From the NCBI RefSeq assembly GCF_025905425.1, contig NZ_CP109603.1, positions 3,550,501-3,614,500 of the forward strand: 64,000 bases of DNA. The letters run 5' to 3'. The DNA comes from Pseudomonas putida. GTDB lineage: Bacteria; Pseudomonadota; Gammaproteobacteria; Pseudomonadales; Pseudomonadaceae. Both the position numbers and the translations under genes were made by a program. The notes below the pieces were generated by a model. The model did no database searches. It was not told the origin of the DNA and worked only from the letters and a program-made list of their open reading frames with translations. This document shows, piece by piece, positions 28,876-38,587 of the stretch (positions are counted from its first letter, which is position 1; every line of letters starts with the position of its first letter).

Positions 28876-31800
28876 TCAGGACGGCACCACCACCGCCTGC
28901 CCGCTCATGGCCAGGTCGACCAGCTCGCGGTTGGCCACTGCATACATCGCATAGTCAGTGCCGGTGGCATTGCGCAGGTCGTCCAGCATTGCGCGCCAGC
29001 GCTCGACCATCACCCGGTGCTGCTCGGCCCACAGCGCCACACGGGCATCCATGTCCTGCGGTGCATCGACCATCTGCAGCACGGAAATGGTGATCGCCCG
29101 CTGCTGCAGGTCGATGTCGTCGCGGAATGCCTCACGGGCCAGGGCCTGCCAGTTGTTTTCCACCGGCAGGTTGCTGATCTCCTGCAGGTACCAGGTCAGG
29201 TCCAGCGAGCTGCCAACGGCGAAGAACGCCTTGGCCACCTGCGCCGGGTCATGGCCGGTGACGTCAGCCGCCTCGATGATCGGCAACAGCGTGTACAGGT
29301 GGCTGGTACCGGCCACCATGCGGGCCAACAGTTCAGGTACACCGGCTTCGACGAAGGCCTGGTAGCGAACCATCCAGCGCTCGCGGGTCGGCCCTTCCAG
29401 CAGTTCGTCGAGCTTGAGCCCCAATTGCGCGATCTTCGGCCCGAAGTGCGCGGTGTCGCGCCCGGCGTCCTGCTCGTTGCGACGGCTGCGCAGGAACCAG
29501 CGGGTAGCGCGACGGCCCAGACGCATCAACTCGTCCATCAGGGTCAGCTGGATCTCGGCCGGAACCTGATAATCCAGCGCTTCGATCTGACGGAACCAGT
29601 GCGGCAGGTGGAAGATGTCACGCACGATCACATAGGCGCCCGCCACGTTGGCCGGGCTCATGCCAGTGGACTCTTTCAAGCGCTGGACAAACGTGATGCC
29701 CATGTTGTTGACCAGGTCGTTGGCGATCTGGGTGCTGACGATCTCGCGCTTCAGACGGTGGCGACGCATGGACTCGGCAAACTTGCTGACCAGCGACGGC
29801 GGGAACGCGGTCTCCATGTCGCGGGTCAGGTAGTCGTCATCCGGCACCAGCGACTTGAGCAGTTGCTCCTTGAGGTCGATCTTGCTGTACGAGATCAACA
29901 CCGACAGCTCGGCACGGGTCAGGCCTTGGCCAGCCGCCAGGCGCTCGGCCAGTTGCTCTTCGGACGGCAGGAACTCGATGGCACGGTCCAGCTTGCCACG
30001 CCCTTCCAGGTCCGCCATCAGGCGCTTGTATTCGGCAATCCGCTCGCGGGCGCGGCGGGCCGCCAAAGACAGCGCCTGGGTCTGCTTGTAGTTGTTGCCC
30101 AGCACCAGCGCGCCGACTTCTTCGGTCATGCTGCCGAGCAGCTGGTTACGCTGCTTCTCGGTCATGTCGCCACCCTGCACCACTTCATTGAGCAGGATCT
30201 TGATATTGACCTCGTGGTCCGAGCAGTCCACGCCGCCGGCGTTGTCGATGAAATCGGTGTTGGTCGCGCCGCCATTGAGGCCGAACTCGACCCGGCCAAG
30301 CTGGGTCATGCCCAGGTTGCCGCCCTCGCCCACCACCTTGCAGCGCAGCTCGTTGCCATTGACGCGCAAGGCGTCGTTGGCCTTGTCGCCGACATCGGCG
30401 TGGCTTTCGCTGCTGGCCTTGACATAGGTGCCGATGCCGCCGTTCCACAGCAGGTCGACCGGCGCCTTGAGCAGTGCATTAAGTAGCTCGGTCGGGGTCA
30501 GGCGGTCGGCTTCGATGGCGAAGCGTTCTTTCATCTGCGGGCTGATGGCAATGCTCTTGGCGCTGCGCGGGAAGATCCCGCCGCCTTCGGACATGATGCT
30601 GGTGTCGTAGTCGCTCCAGGCCGAACGCGGCAGGTCGAACAGGCGCTTGCGCTCGGCAAAGCTGTTGGCCGGCTCCGGGTTCGGGTCGATGAAGATGTGC
30701 AGGTGGTTGAACGCCGCCACCAGTTTGAGCTTGTCGGACATCAGCAAGCCGTTGCCGAACACGTCGCCGGCCATGTCGCCGACGCCGATCACGGTGATCG
30801 GGTCTTCCTGCACATTGATGCCGCGCTCGCGGAAGTGGCGCTGCACGCCCACCCAGGCGCCACGGGCGGTGATGCCCATCTTCTTGTGGTCATAACCGGC
30901 CGAGCCGCCCGAGGCAAAGGCGTCACCCAGCCAGAAGCCGTAGTCGATGGCAATGCCGTTGGCGATGTCGGAGAACGTCGCGGTGCCTTTGTCGGCAGCC
31001 ACCACCAGGTACGGGTCGTCATCGTCGTGCCGCACCACGTTGGCCGGCGGCACCACGCCACCGTCCTTGAGGTTGTCGGTGATGTCCAGCAGCCCGGAAA
31101 TGAAGATGCGGTAGCAGGCGATGCCTTCGGCGGCGATCTCGTCACGGCTGCCGCCCAGGGGCAGGCGGCGCGGCAGGAAGCCACCCTTGGCGCCGACCGG
31201 CACGATGACCGAGTTCTTCACCTGCTGGGCCTTGACCAGGCCGAGCACCTCGGTGCGGAAGTCTTCTTCGCGGTCCGACCAGCGAAGGCCGCCGCGGGCA
31301 ACGTTGCCAAAGCGCAGGTGCACGCCCTCGACCCGTGGCGAATAGACGAAGATCTCGAACTTGGGTACCGGCTTTGGCAGCTCGGGGATCAGCTTGGGGT
31401 TGAACTTGAAGCTGAAGTACGACTTGTTTTGGCCGCTGGCGTCCGGCTGGTAGAAGTTGGTACGCAGGGTGGCCTTGATCAGGTCCAGGTAGCGACGCAG
31501 GATGCGGTCCTCGTTGAGCACCTGAACATCGTCCAAGGCGCTCAGGATCGCGTGCTCCAGGCGTTGCTGCTTGTCGTCCAGGTCGTCCTGGGTGAGCTTG
31601 CGCGCCAGGTAGAAGCGGGTCTTGAACAACCGGGTCAGCTCGCGGGCGATGTCGGTGTGGTTGTTCAGGGTACTGGCGATGTAGCCCAGGTCGAAGCCCA
31701 GGCGGATCTGCTTGAGGTAGCGGGCATACGCGCGCAGCAGTGCCACATCGCGCCATGGCAGGCCGGCGGTCAGCACCAGGCGGTTAAAGGCGTCGTTCTC

Positions 31801-33741
31801 GGCGTCGCCGCGGACAATATGGATGAACGCATCCTGCAAGGTGTCGTTGAGCTGCTGGATATCCAGGCTCAGGCCTTCGCTGTAAGTGAAGGCGAAGTCA
31901 TGGATCCAGTACTCACGGCCATTGGCGTGACGCAGGCGATACGGGAACTCGCCCAGTACGCGCAAACCGAGGTTTTCCAAAATCGGCAGGACATCGGACA
32001 GCGCCAGCGGCGTGTCGGCGTGGTACAGCTTGCAATGCAGGGTACGCTCGCCAACCTGGGTCAGCGGCTGGTAGAAACTCATGGCCAGCGGCTTGCTTTC
32101 GGACAGCCCCAGCACATGCTGCAGGTCGACCACGGCCGAATGCGCAGCAAAGCGCTCGCGGTAGCCCGCCGGGAAGCCTTTGGGGAAGTCCGCCAGGATA
32201 TTGGTGCCCTGGGCTTCGCCGAAATTCTCCACCACCAGGGTTGAGTAGTCGTCGTGCCACGAGCGGCACGCCTGGATCACTTCGTTTTCCAGTAGTTGCG
32301 GGTCGATGTCGATGCGGTTCTTGGGGTCGACCCGCAGAATCAACTGCACCCGCGCCAGTACCGACTCGGAGAAGAAGGTCCAGAACTCGCAATCGCTGGC
32401 TTTGAGGCGCTCCATCAGCACCTGCTGGATCTTCTGCCGCACTTCAGTGGAGTAGATTTCACGCGGCACATAAGCCAGGCAATAGCAGAAGCGGCCGTAA
32501 GGGTCCTTGCGCAGGAACACGCGGATCTTGTTGCGCTCCTGGATCTGCACGATGGACATGACTGTGCTGAACAGCTCGTCGATCGGCGTCTGGAACAGGT
32601 CGTCGCGCGGCAGCACTTCTAGCACCTGGGCCAGTTCCTTGCCCAAGTGCGCCTTGGGATCGAAGCCCGAGCGGCGCTCCACTTCGGCAACTTTCACCCG
32701 AATGTAGGGGATGGCATGCACGCTCTCGCCATACACCGTAGAGGTGTACAGGCCCATGAAGCGGTGCTCCTTGACCACCTTGCCGTCGGCGTCCAGCTGG
32801 CGGATCGACACGTAGTCCGGGTAGGCCGGGCGGTGCACACGGCTGGGCAGCGCGGCCTTGGCGAAGGACAACAGCAGCGGCTCGTTGAGGTAGGCCACGG
32901 CGTAGTCTTCGATACGCAGTTCTTCAGGCGTCAGCCCTACGCGCAAACGCCGCGGCAGGCCGAGGAAGGACTGCTCGTCATAGACCATCTGGCCGCCATC
33001 GCTGCCGCCCTGAACGGTGAACTCTTCGTAGCCCAGGAAGGTGAAATGGTTGTCCAGCAGCCACTCGAGAAACGCCTTTACCTCGCCTTTGTCATGCTGC
33101 GCCGGGCCGAAGGCGGTCTGCTCTACCTTCGCCACGACGTCGCGCAGCTTGGCCTTCATCGGCTCGAAGTCGGCTACCACCACACGCACTTCGGCCAGCA
33201 CCTGCTCGATCTCGCGGGCCAAAACCGTCAGTTCGGCGGCGTTGGCGCAACGGTCGATCTCCAGGTACATCAGCGACTCATGGCGCACACCCTCGCCGTG
33301 GGTACCCTTGGGCAGCAGCTCAAGCAGCTCGCCTTTGGCGCCACGGCGCACGCTCAGGACCGTGGTCTGCAAGGTGTGGATGCTGTAGCCGCGACGGTTG
33401 AGCTCGGTGCGCACCGAGTCGACCAGAAACGGCAAGTCGTGGTGCAACACCTCGACCACGGTGTGGGTCGACTGCCAGCCATTGCGTTCGTAATCTGGGT
33501 TGTACACCCGCACTTGGGGTTGTTCGGCGTCAAAGCGCTCGATGATGCGCCAGGCAGAAAGGGTACAGCCAGCCAGGTCGGAAAGCCTGCGCTGGGTGAG
33601 TTCGTCCAGAGAAATGATGCCGAAGAACTGTTCGGCGAACAGCGCCACTTGTGGCAGTGCCTGCTCGCTGATGTGCTGCGCCAGAGCCGCTTGCAGTTGA
33701 TGCTGGAAGTCGGCCTTGCTGGCTGCGGTGAAAAACGCCAT
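28876..33741 (-). CDS. gdhB: NAD-specific glutamate dehydrogenase, large (~180 kDa) class
   Basis: 1621 residues from MAFFTAASKADFQHQLQAAL; 40 readable upstream codons lack family character. The size fits the large L_180-type NAD-GDH with N-terminal ACT-like regulatory regions. The catalytic core lies near residues 800-1250: RGGLRWSDREEDFRTEVLGL, the substrate Lys in VPVGAKGGFLPRR, and NAD-fold GVGDMAGDVFGNGLL. It degrades glutamate to 2-oxoglutarate and ammonia; in P. aeruginosa the homologue is allosterically activated by arginine. Monocistronic. Confidence 0.96.
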   Translation of the reverse strand: MAFFTAASKADFQHQLQAALAQHISEQALPQVALFAEQFFGIISLDELTQRRLSDLAGCTLSAWRIIERFDAEQPQVRVYNPDYERNGWQSTHTVVEVLHHDLPFLVDSVRTELNRRGYSIHTLQTTVLSVRRGAKGELLELLPKGTHGEGVRHESLMYLEIDRCANAAELTVLAREIEQVLAEVRVVVADFEPMKAKLRDVVAKVEQTAFGPAQHDKGEVKAFLEWLLDNHFTFLGYEEFTVQGGSDGGQMVYDEQSFLGLPRRLRVGLTPEELRIEDYAVAYLNEPLLLSFAKAALPSRVHRPAYPDYVSIRQLDADGKVVKEHRFMGLYTSTVYGESVHAIPYIRVKVAEVERRSGFDPKAHLGKELAQVLEVLPRDDLFQTPIDELFSTVMSIVQIQERNKIRVFLRKDPYGRFCYCLAYVPREIYSTEVRQKIQQVLMERLKASDCEFWTFFSESVLARVQLILRVDPKNRIDIDPQLLENEVIQACRSWHDDYSTLVVENFGEAQGTNILADFPKGFPAGYRERFAAHSAVVDLQHVLGLSESKPLAMSFYQPLTQVGERTLHCKLYHADTPLALSDVLPILENLGLRVLGEFPYRLRHANGREYWIHDFAFTYSEGLSLDIQQLNDTLQDAFIHIVRGDAENDAFNRLVLTAGLPWRDVALLRAYARYLKQIRLGFDLGYIASTLNNHTDIARELTRLFKTRFYLARKLTQDDLDDKQQRLEHAILSALDDVQVLNEDRILRRYLDLIKATLRTNFYQPDASGQNKSYFSFKFNPKLIPELPKPVPKFEIFVYSPRVEGVHLRFGNVARGGLRWSDREEDFRTEVLGLVKAQQVKNSVIVPVGAKGGFLPRRLPLGGSRDEIAAEGIACYRIFISGLLDITDNLKDGGVVPPANVVRHDDDDPYLVVAADKGTATFSDIANGIAIDYGFWLGDAFASGGSAGYDHKKMGITARGAWVGVQRHFRERGINVQEDPITVIGVGDMAGDVFGNGLLMSDKLKLVAAFNHLHIFIDPNPEPANSFAERKRLFDLPRSAWSDYDTSIMSEGGGIFPRSAKSIAISPQMKERFAIEADRLTPTELLNALLKAPVDLLWNGGIGTYVKASSESHADVGDKANDALRVNGNELRCKVVGEGGNLGMTQLGRVEFGLNGGATNTDFIDNAGGVDCSDHEVNIKILLNEVVQGGDMTEKQRNQLLGSMTEEVGALVLGNNYKQTQALSLAARRARERIAEYKRLMADLEGRGKLDRAIEFLPSEEQLAERLAAGQGLTRAELSVLISYSKIDLKEQLLKSLVPDDDYLTRDMETAFPPSLVSKFAESMRRHRLKREIVSTQIANDLVNNMGITFVQRLKESTGMSPANVAGAYVIVRDIFHLPHWFRQIEALDYQVPAEIQLTLMDELMRLGRRATRWFLRSRRNEQDAGRDTAHFGPKIAQLGLKLDELLEGPTRERWMVRYQAFVEAGVPELLARMVAGTSHLYTLLPIIEAADVTGHDPAQVAKAFFAVGSSLDLTWYLQEISNLPVENNWQALAREAFRDDIDLQQRAITISVLQMVDAPQDMDARVALWAEQHRVMVERWRAMLDDLRNATGTDYAMYAVANRELVDLAMSGQAVVVPS

Positions 33742-34072
33742 CTGTGGTACTCCGCTTGGGCTTTGTAATAATTGAAGCGTCGCTCGCGTGCGCCGTGTAC
33801 GGATCAACGATAGCCAACCCGTGGCAAGGCGGACGGTTATAACCAGGCGTTGAACGTGCAAAGCACGCCCAGGTCTCGCCGAAGCTTAACGACTGAGTAG
33901 TCACCAACGCTTGCAGCGCTGCGACAATTTCGGTCAAGGGGCGGTAACTTTACGTTTATGGATGCCTGCAAGACTGTCAGAATTCCCTTCCGTTTCCTTT
34001 GACCTGAGCCTGTTCATGCAAATCAAGACCGCCCTGCTCTTCGCCACCCCTTGCGATGACGAGGAAGACAAC
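33742..34072. other. Intergenic region between gdhB and a divergent small gene
   Basis: 331 bp with no convincing gene; it should contain both promoters. The frame of the downstream gene stays open up to 33911, but the coding signal there is weak. A sequence near 33934-33955 (CGGTCAAGGGGCGGTAACTTTA) has promoter-like character for the + strand. No REP. Confidence 0.4.
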
Positions 34073-34369
34073 ATGGCGACCCTCTGCTGCCACAGCGACA
34101 AGGGTCAGATGTTCCTGCTTACCCGCTATCCGGATGAAGACACGGTCGACCTGACCCTGGATGACGAGCCCTCGACGCTGGATGGACTGAAAGTGACGCT
34201 GACCGCCCAGCGCCTGCTGATCGAAGTGGCGGCCGGGGATCGCGATGCGCTGAGGGGGGATGAAGCGCTGGAGATCATCCTGACCAGCGAGCTGAGCGAC
34301 ATGGACGAGGTGAAGGAGACACTGCAGAACATTCTTGAGGGGACGGGGACGTTTGTCTGCGAGGTTTGA
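34073..34369 (+). CDS. Small acidic conserved hypothetical protein
   Basis: 98 residues from the ATG (MATLCCHSDKGQMFLLTRYP) that is preceded by GAGGAAGA. An in-frame ATG at 34016 would add 19 residues without a better ribosome site. The protein is strongly acidic (TVDLTLDDEPSTLDG; LSDMDEVKETLQNILEG), has no signal peptide or membrane segment, and contains two adjacent Cys near the N-terminus. Not recognised as a named family; similar short proteins occur beside gdhB in other Pseudomonas from memory, but no function is claimed. Confidence 0.65.
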   Translation: MATLCCHSDKGQMFLLTRYPDEDTVDLTLDDEPSTLDGLKVTLTAQRLLIEVAAGDRDALRGDEALEIILTSELSDMDEVKETLQNILEGTGTFVCEV

Positions 34370-34423
34370 GGGAGCAGCCCGGTGGGAGCAACTGTTTTGC
34401 TCGGGTTTGTAAAGACGGCGTGC

Positions 34424-34518
34424 CCCCTGTGGGAGCGGGCTTGTCCCGCGAACACGGGCGAAGCCCGTGCCATCCACCCCGGCGGCTGCTTCGCGGGACA
34501 AGCCCGCTCCCACAGGGG
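34424..34518. repeat. REP/BIME inverted repeat (29-bp perfect arms)
   Basis: CCCCTGTGGGAGCGGGCTTG... (34424-34452) and exact complement (34490-34518), with an inner CACGGGC/GCCCGTG hairpin like the element at 6.8 kb. Located between the convergent hypothetical and LysR genes. Confidence 0.92.
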
Positions 34519-34558
34519 TCTGGGCGGGCTTTAAAGATGGCGAGCAAGAAAGCTGCTC

Positions 34559-35476
34559 TTACCTGACCGCCATGCCAGCGCGAGTCTGCTCCAGCTGCGC
34601 CTCAAACCACTGCAACACCGCCGTGCAGGCCGGGTGCGCCGCCCCGCTGTCGCGCAACCAAAGTGCATACACCCCACCGGTCTTCAGCGGCTCGCCAAAC
34701 GGCACGATCAGGTCACCCCGGGCCAGCGCATCGTGCGCCAGCACCTGGTCTGTCATGGCCACACCCAGGCCGCGCGCGGCGGCATCCAGCGCTAGGTCGT
34801 CAAGGTTGAACATCAGGTGCTTGTAACTGCGCTCGGGGCGATCCTGATGCGCCTGCAGCCACAGGGTCCACTCATGGCGCGCGGTCGAGCCGTGGATCAG
34901 CGCATGATCACCTAGCGCGTGCAGCGAACGTGGCGGTAACTGTCCGTCGCCCAGGCGCGGCGCACAGACCGGGACCAGGTACTCATCGAACAACACCGTC
35001 AACGGCCGCTCATCAAGGCCATCACGCAAGTACAGCACATACGCATCGCAGTCCCCGCTGGTTTCCACCACCTCCCCGCTCACGGTCTCGATCGACAGGC
35101 ATAACGACGGATTCAGCGCATAAAAGCTGCTCAGCCTGGGCAGCAACCAGCGCACCGCCAACGAAACGAAAATACGGATACGAAACGGTCGGTCCACGGG
35201 CGCCGGCGAAAGCCGTTGCGCCAAAGCCCGCAGGTCGTTCAGGGCTTCGAATGCCACCGCATAGACATCACGGCCATGTTCTGTCAGCGCCACTTTGCGG
35301 CTGGTGCGATCAAACAGCGCCACACCGTAATGCTCCTCCAACTGCTGAACCTGGCGGCTGATCGCGCTCTGGGTCAGGTGCAACTGCCTGGCAGCCTCGG
35401 TAAAGCTGCTGCTGTCCGCTACGTGGATGAGCGCCTGAAGGGCTTGAAGCGAGGGAACACGAAAGATTTTATCCAT
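34559..35476 (-). CDS. LysR-family transcriptional regulator
   Basis: 305 residues from ATG (MDKIFRVPSLQALQ). The N-terminal winged HTH is typical (FTEAARQLHLTQSAISRQVQQLEEHYGVALFDR), and the GcvA-like effector domain follows. A TTG three codons earlier is also open. It is divergent from the FAD oxidoreductase gene with a 127-bp gap, the classic arrangement for a LysR regulator and its target. AT-rich bases (ATATTAACGTTAGAA, 35500-35514) lie in the gap and may be part of its operator. Ligand unknown; an amine or polyamine is suggested by the neighbours. Confidence 0.9.
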   Translation of the reverse strand: MDKIFRVPSLQALQALIHVADSSSFTEAARQLHLTQSAISRQVQQLEEHYGVALFDRTSRKVALTEHGRDVYAVAFEALNDLRALAQRLSPAPVDRPFRIRIFVSLAVRWLLPRLSSFYALNPSLCLSIETVSGEVVETSGDCDAYVLYLRDGLDERPLTVLFDEYLVPVCAPRLGDGQLPPRSLHALGDHALIHGSTARHEWTLWLQAHQDRPERSYKHLMFNLDDLALDAAARGLGVAMTDQVLAHDALARGDLIVPFGEPLKTGGVYALWLRDSGAAHPACTAVLQWFEAQLEQTRAGMAVR

Positions 35477-35603
35477 GCGTTTCAAGAATAGCTGAATGAA
35501 ATATTAACGTTAGAAACACAGCCACAGCCCTCGTAAATTAGGCCCTGAAGGCGCACCCAAGACAAACACCGATTACCCGTGCGCATTGATTGTGGAGAAG
35601 CTG

Positions 35604-36908
35604 ATGGCAATCGACAACCGCTGTGGATGGATTGCGCTGGCGGGCGAGTCTGCCCCGCACCCGCGCCTCGAAGGCCAGCACACCTGCGACTGGCTGATCA
35701 TCGGCGGCGGCATCACCGGCCTCGCTGCCGCCCACACACTGGCCGCACGCTTCCCGGGGCAACGCATCGTCCTGCTTGACCGGCAACGCGTGGCCCAGGG
35801 CGCTTCGGCACGCAACTCGGGCTTTGCCGTCAGCCATGAGCTGCCCTCGCCCGACGAATTGCTCGGCAACCCCGGTTTTGCCAGCTTTGAAGTGGCCTCG
35901 CGCATTGGTGTGGCTGCGGCCCAAGAGGTGCGCCAGCGTATCGCCGAACTGGGCATCGCCTGCGAGTACGATGACGGTGGGTACCACTTCGCCGTGCATC
36001 GGCCCGCACACTTGCAACAGGCCGAGGCCGTGATTCGCACACTCGAAGCCGTTGGCGCCAGCGCCCGCTACCTGGAAGGCGAAGCCCTGCAACAACGCCT
36101 AGGCAGCGGTTTCTACACCCGCGCCATCCATTGCGCCGGCGGCAACGCACTGCTGCAACCGGCAAAGTATGTGCGGGGCCTGGCGGACAGCCTGCCCAAA
36201 TCGGTGGACGTTTACGAGCACAGCGCGGTGCAAAACCTTCGCCGCGCCGGGCAAGGCTGGCAGGCCCGCACTGATACTGGCGTGATCAACGCCACCCAGG
36301 TGCTAGCCTGCGTCGGCGCGTTTTTGCCCAGGGTCGGCGTGCACCAGAGCGGCACCTTCCCGCTGGAACTGAGCGCCAGCATCACCCGCCCACTCACGGA
36401 GCCTCGCTGGCAAAGCCTGTTCGGCGAGCGCACCTGGGGCGTGCTGTCGACCTTGCCGGGCGGCGCCACCCTGCGCCTGCTGCCGCGCCGACGGCTGCTG
36501 ATTCGCAACACCGTGGAGTACCGCCAGCGCGACCTCAATGGCGCGCAACTGCAGGCCCGCCGGCAACAGCATCTGCAAGGGCTGGAAAAGCGCTTCCCCG
36601 GGCTGTCCGCCAAGGACCTCGAATACACCTGGACCGGCCACCTGAGCGGCACCCGTTCCGGCGAGCCTTGCTTCGCGCGGATCGATGAAGGGCTGCATGC
36701 CGTGGCCGGCTGCAATGGTTCGGGGGTCGCGCGCGGCACGCTGTGGGGCAGGCTGCTGGTTGACATGGCCAGCGCCTCGACCTCAGCGCTGCTCACCGAC
36801 GTGCTCGGCCAGGCCCAACCCGGTTACCTGCCGCCCCGCCCGTTCTTCGATATCGGCGCATCCCTGCGCATGGCCTGGGAAGTGCGCCGCGCGCGGCTAG
36901 AACGTTGA
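35604..36908 (+). CDS. FAD-dependent amine/amino-acid oxidoreductase (DAO family)
   Basis: 434 residues from ATG with GGAG upstream. The N-terminal Rossmann motif WLIIGGGITGLAAAHTLA binds FAD. The DAO family pattern continues (RVAQGASARNSGFAVSHELP), and the C-terminal FAD segment has GLHAVAGCNGSGVARGTLWG. It most resembles the PuuB/gamma-glutamylputrescine oxidase-type branch, cytoplasmic, oxidising an amine with oxygen or a carrier. The neighbouring polyamine-type binding protein supports an amine substrate (inference). Confidence 0.85.
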   Translation: MAIDNRCGWIALAGESAPHPRLEGQHTCDWLIIGGGITGLAAAHTLAARFPGQRIVLLDRQRVAQGASARNSGFAVSHELPSPDELLGNPGFASFEVASRIGVAAAQEVRQRIAELGIACEYDDGGYHFAVHRPAHLQQAEAVIRTLEAVGASARYLEGEALQQRLGSGFYTRAIHCAGGNALLQPAKYVRGLADSLPKSVDVYEHSAVQNLRRAGQGWQARTDTGVINATQVLACVGAFLPRVGVHQSGTFPLELSASITRPLTEPRWQSLFGERTWGVLSTLPGGATLRLLPRRRLLIRNTVEYRQRDLNGAQLQARRQQHLQGLEKRFPGLSAKDLEYTWTGHLSGTRSGEPCFARIDEGLHAVAGCNGSGVARGTLWGRLLVDMASASTSALLTDVLGQAQPGYLPPRPFFDIGASLRMAWEVRRARLER

Positions 36909-36954
36909 CCGCCATGAGTACTTGCGCACACTTACAACAACAGAGGGCAAGATG

Positions 36955-38040
36955 ATGAAACGTACCTGCATGGCCGTGCTGTCCGCGGCGTTGTTCAGCC
37001 TGACGGCCCAGGCCGCCGAGTCGGTGAATATCGCCAACTGGAGCGGCTACATTGCCGATGACACCTTGGCAGAATTCGCCCGCCGCACCGGCATCCAGCC
37101 CACCTACGACCTGATCGACAGCAACGAGACGACCGAGGCCAAGCTGATGACCGGCGGCAGCGGCTACGACCTGGTCAGCCCGTCCAACCATTTTCTGCCC
37201 AGGCTGATCAAGGCCGGCGCCATCCAGGAGCTCGACCGCAGCAAGCTGCCCAACTGGCACAATCTCGACCCCAAGCTGATGCAGCTGCTGGAAACCAGCG
37301 ACCCTGGCAACCGCCATGCCATCCCCTACATGTGGGTGACCACGGGCATCGGCTACAACATCGACAAGATCAAGGCCATCTTCGGCAATACCGATGTCAC
37401 CCAGTCTTGGCAAATGCTGTTCAACCCGGAAAACATCCGCAAACTCAGTGCCTGCGGCGTGGCGTTCCTCGACAACCCGACGCAGGTGTTGCCCATCACC
37501 CTCAAGGTATTGGGGCTCGACCCGCACAGCCAGCGCCCTGAAGACCTGAAACAAGCCGAAGCGGCGCTCATGGCGATTCGCCCTTCGATCAGCTACTTCC
37601 ATCAGTCCAAGTACGTCAGCGACCTGGCCAACGGCAACATCTGCGTCGCGATCGGCTTCAGCGGCGATGTACTGCAGGCAATGAACAGCGCGCAGCAGGC
37701 GAACAACGGCGTGCACCTGGGCTACAGCATCCCCCGTGAAGGTTCGACAGTAGCGGTGGACATGGTGGTCATACCAAAAGCTGCGCCGCACCTGGATGCG
37801 GCCTATGCCTACCTGAACTACCTGCTCGACCCCCAGGTCATGGCGCATATCAGCAACGCGGTGAAGTACCCCAATGGCAATGCGGCGTCATTGCCGTATG
37901 TGGACCCGGTACTGCGCGACAACCCTGCGGTGTACCCACCCCAGGCCGTGCTGGATACGCTGTTCCCGATCCAGACCTTGTCACCGGCGGGCATGCGCTT
38001 GAGCACCCGTTTGTGGACCCGGGTGATCAGCGGCAAGTGA
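36955..38040 (+). CDS. Polyamine (PotF/SpuD-type) ABC transporter substrate-binding protein, orphan
   Basis: 361 residues from the second of two adjacent ATGs, seven bases after GAGGG. Clear Sec signal peptide (CMAVLSAALFSLTAQAAE). The mature start VNIANWSGYIADDTLAEF and SGYDLVSPSNHFLPRLIKAG are typical of PotF/SpuD/SpuE. It is periplasmic. No ATPase or permease gene is adjacent; the following genes are on the other strand or unrelated. It either serves a transporter encoded elsewhere or acts as a sensor. It follows the oxidoreductase by 46 bp, probably one operon. Confidence 0.9.
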   Translation: MKRTCMAVLSAALFSLTAQAAESVNIANWSGYIADDTLAEFARRTGIQPTYDLIDSNETTEAKLMTGGSGYDLVSPSNHFLPRLIKAGAIQELDRSKLPNWHNLDPKLMQLLETSDPGNRHAIPYMWVTTGIGYNIDKIKAIFGNTDVTQSWQMLFNPENIRKLSACGVAFLDNPTQVLPITLKVLGLDPHSQRPEDLKQAEAALMAIRPSISYFHQSKYVSDLANGNICVAIGFSGDVLQAMNSAQQANNGVHLGYSIPREGSTVAVDMVVIPKAAPHLDAAYAYLNYLLDPQVMAHISNAVKYPNGNAASLPYVDPVLRDNPAVYPPQAVLDTLFPIQTLSPAGMRLSTRLWTRVISGK

Positions 38041-38058
38041 GCGATGCGGGGGCTCCGG

Positions 38059-38424
38059 TTACTCGACGAACTCGACGTAACTGGATTCCCCACCCCCTGT
38101 CGCGCCCGACAACCAGCCCCAAACGAAGTGCAGCGTGGTACGACCGGCGTGATCCACCCCTAGCGTACCGCGCGACCAGCCAGCCAGCATTTCACCCTCC
38201 GTGGTTAAACACTGAAAAAGCAGTTCGAGGGTGTCGGGGCCTGTCACCCGGCCTACCTGGCTGCCGATACGGATACGGCCGCCCTGGTAATGGCTGGTAA
38301 TAGCGCCTTCGTCGACAAAATAATGAAAAATCGTGCCCGTGCCTGATAACCCTTGTGTGTTGTTCGCTACCGCGAATCGGCGATTGTGCAAGCGCTCGCC
38401 GACCTGTGAATTCGCATTCTCCAT
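38059..38424 (-). CDS. Small conserved hypothetical, beta-rich
   Basis: 121 residues from ATG (MENANSQVGERLHNRRFAV); an upstream GTG adds 15 residues. The pattern GTGTIFHYFVDEGAITSHYQGGRIRIGSQVG, followed by a WGW-type strand and a C-terminal SSYVEFVE, looks like the small beta-barrel family often mislabelled 'N-acetylglutamate synthase' in databases. No catalytic residues can be assigned. Convergent with the polyamine binding protein gene. Confidence 0.7.
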   Translation of the reverse strand: MENANSQVGERLHNRRFAVANNTQGLSGTGTIFHYFVDEGAITSHYQGGRIRIGSQVGRVTGPDTLELLFQCLTTEGEMLAGWSRGTLGVDHAGRTTLHFVWGWLSGATGGGESSYVEFVE

Positions 38425-38587
38425 CAGTGTCGTGTCCTTCCAGTGAGAGATCCATTCCAGCCTGTGCACACCTTAAACCAGAACGATCCCTGCTGGGCGT
38501 ATTGCGCGGTTGTATGACCTGATGACCACCACCGACCGTCTGAACACGTATGATGCCTGGCCCACAATGGCCGATACGGAAATCATC

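Noticed and set aside
30697..32244. 515-codon frame opposite the glutamate dehydrogenase gene
   Set aside because: Shadow frame of gdhB; no motif and no plausible start context.
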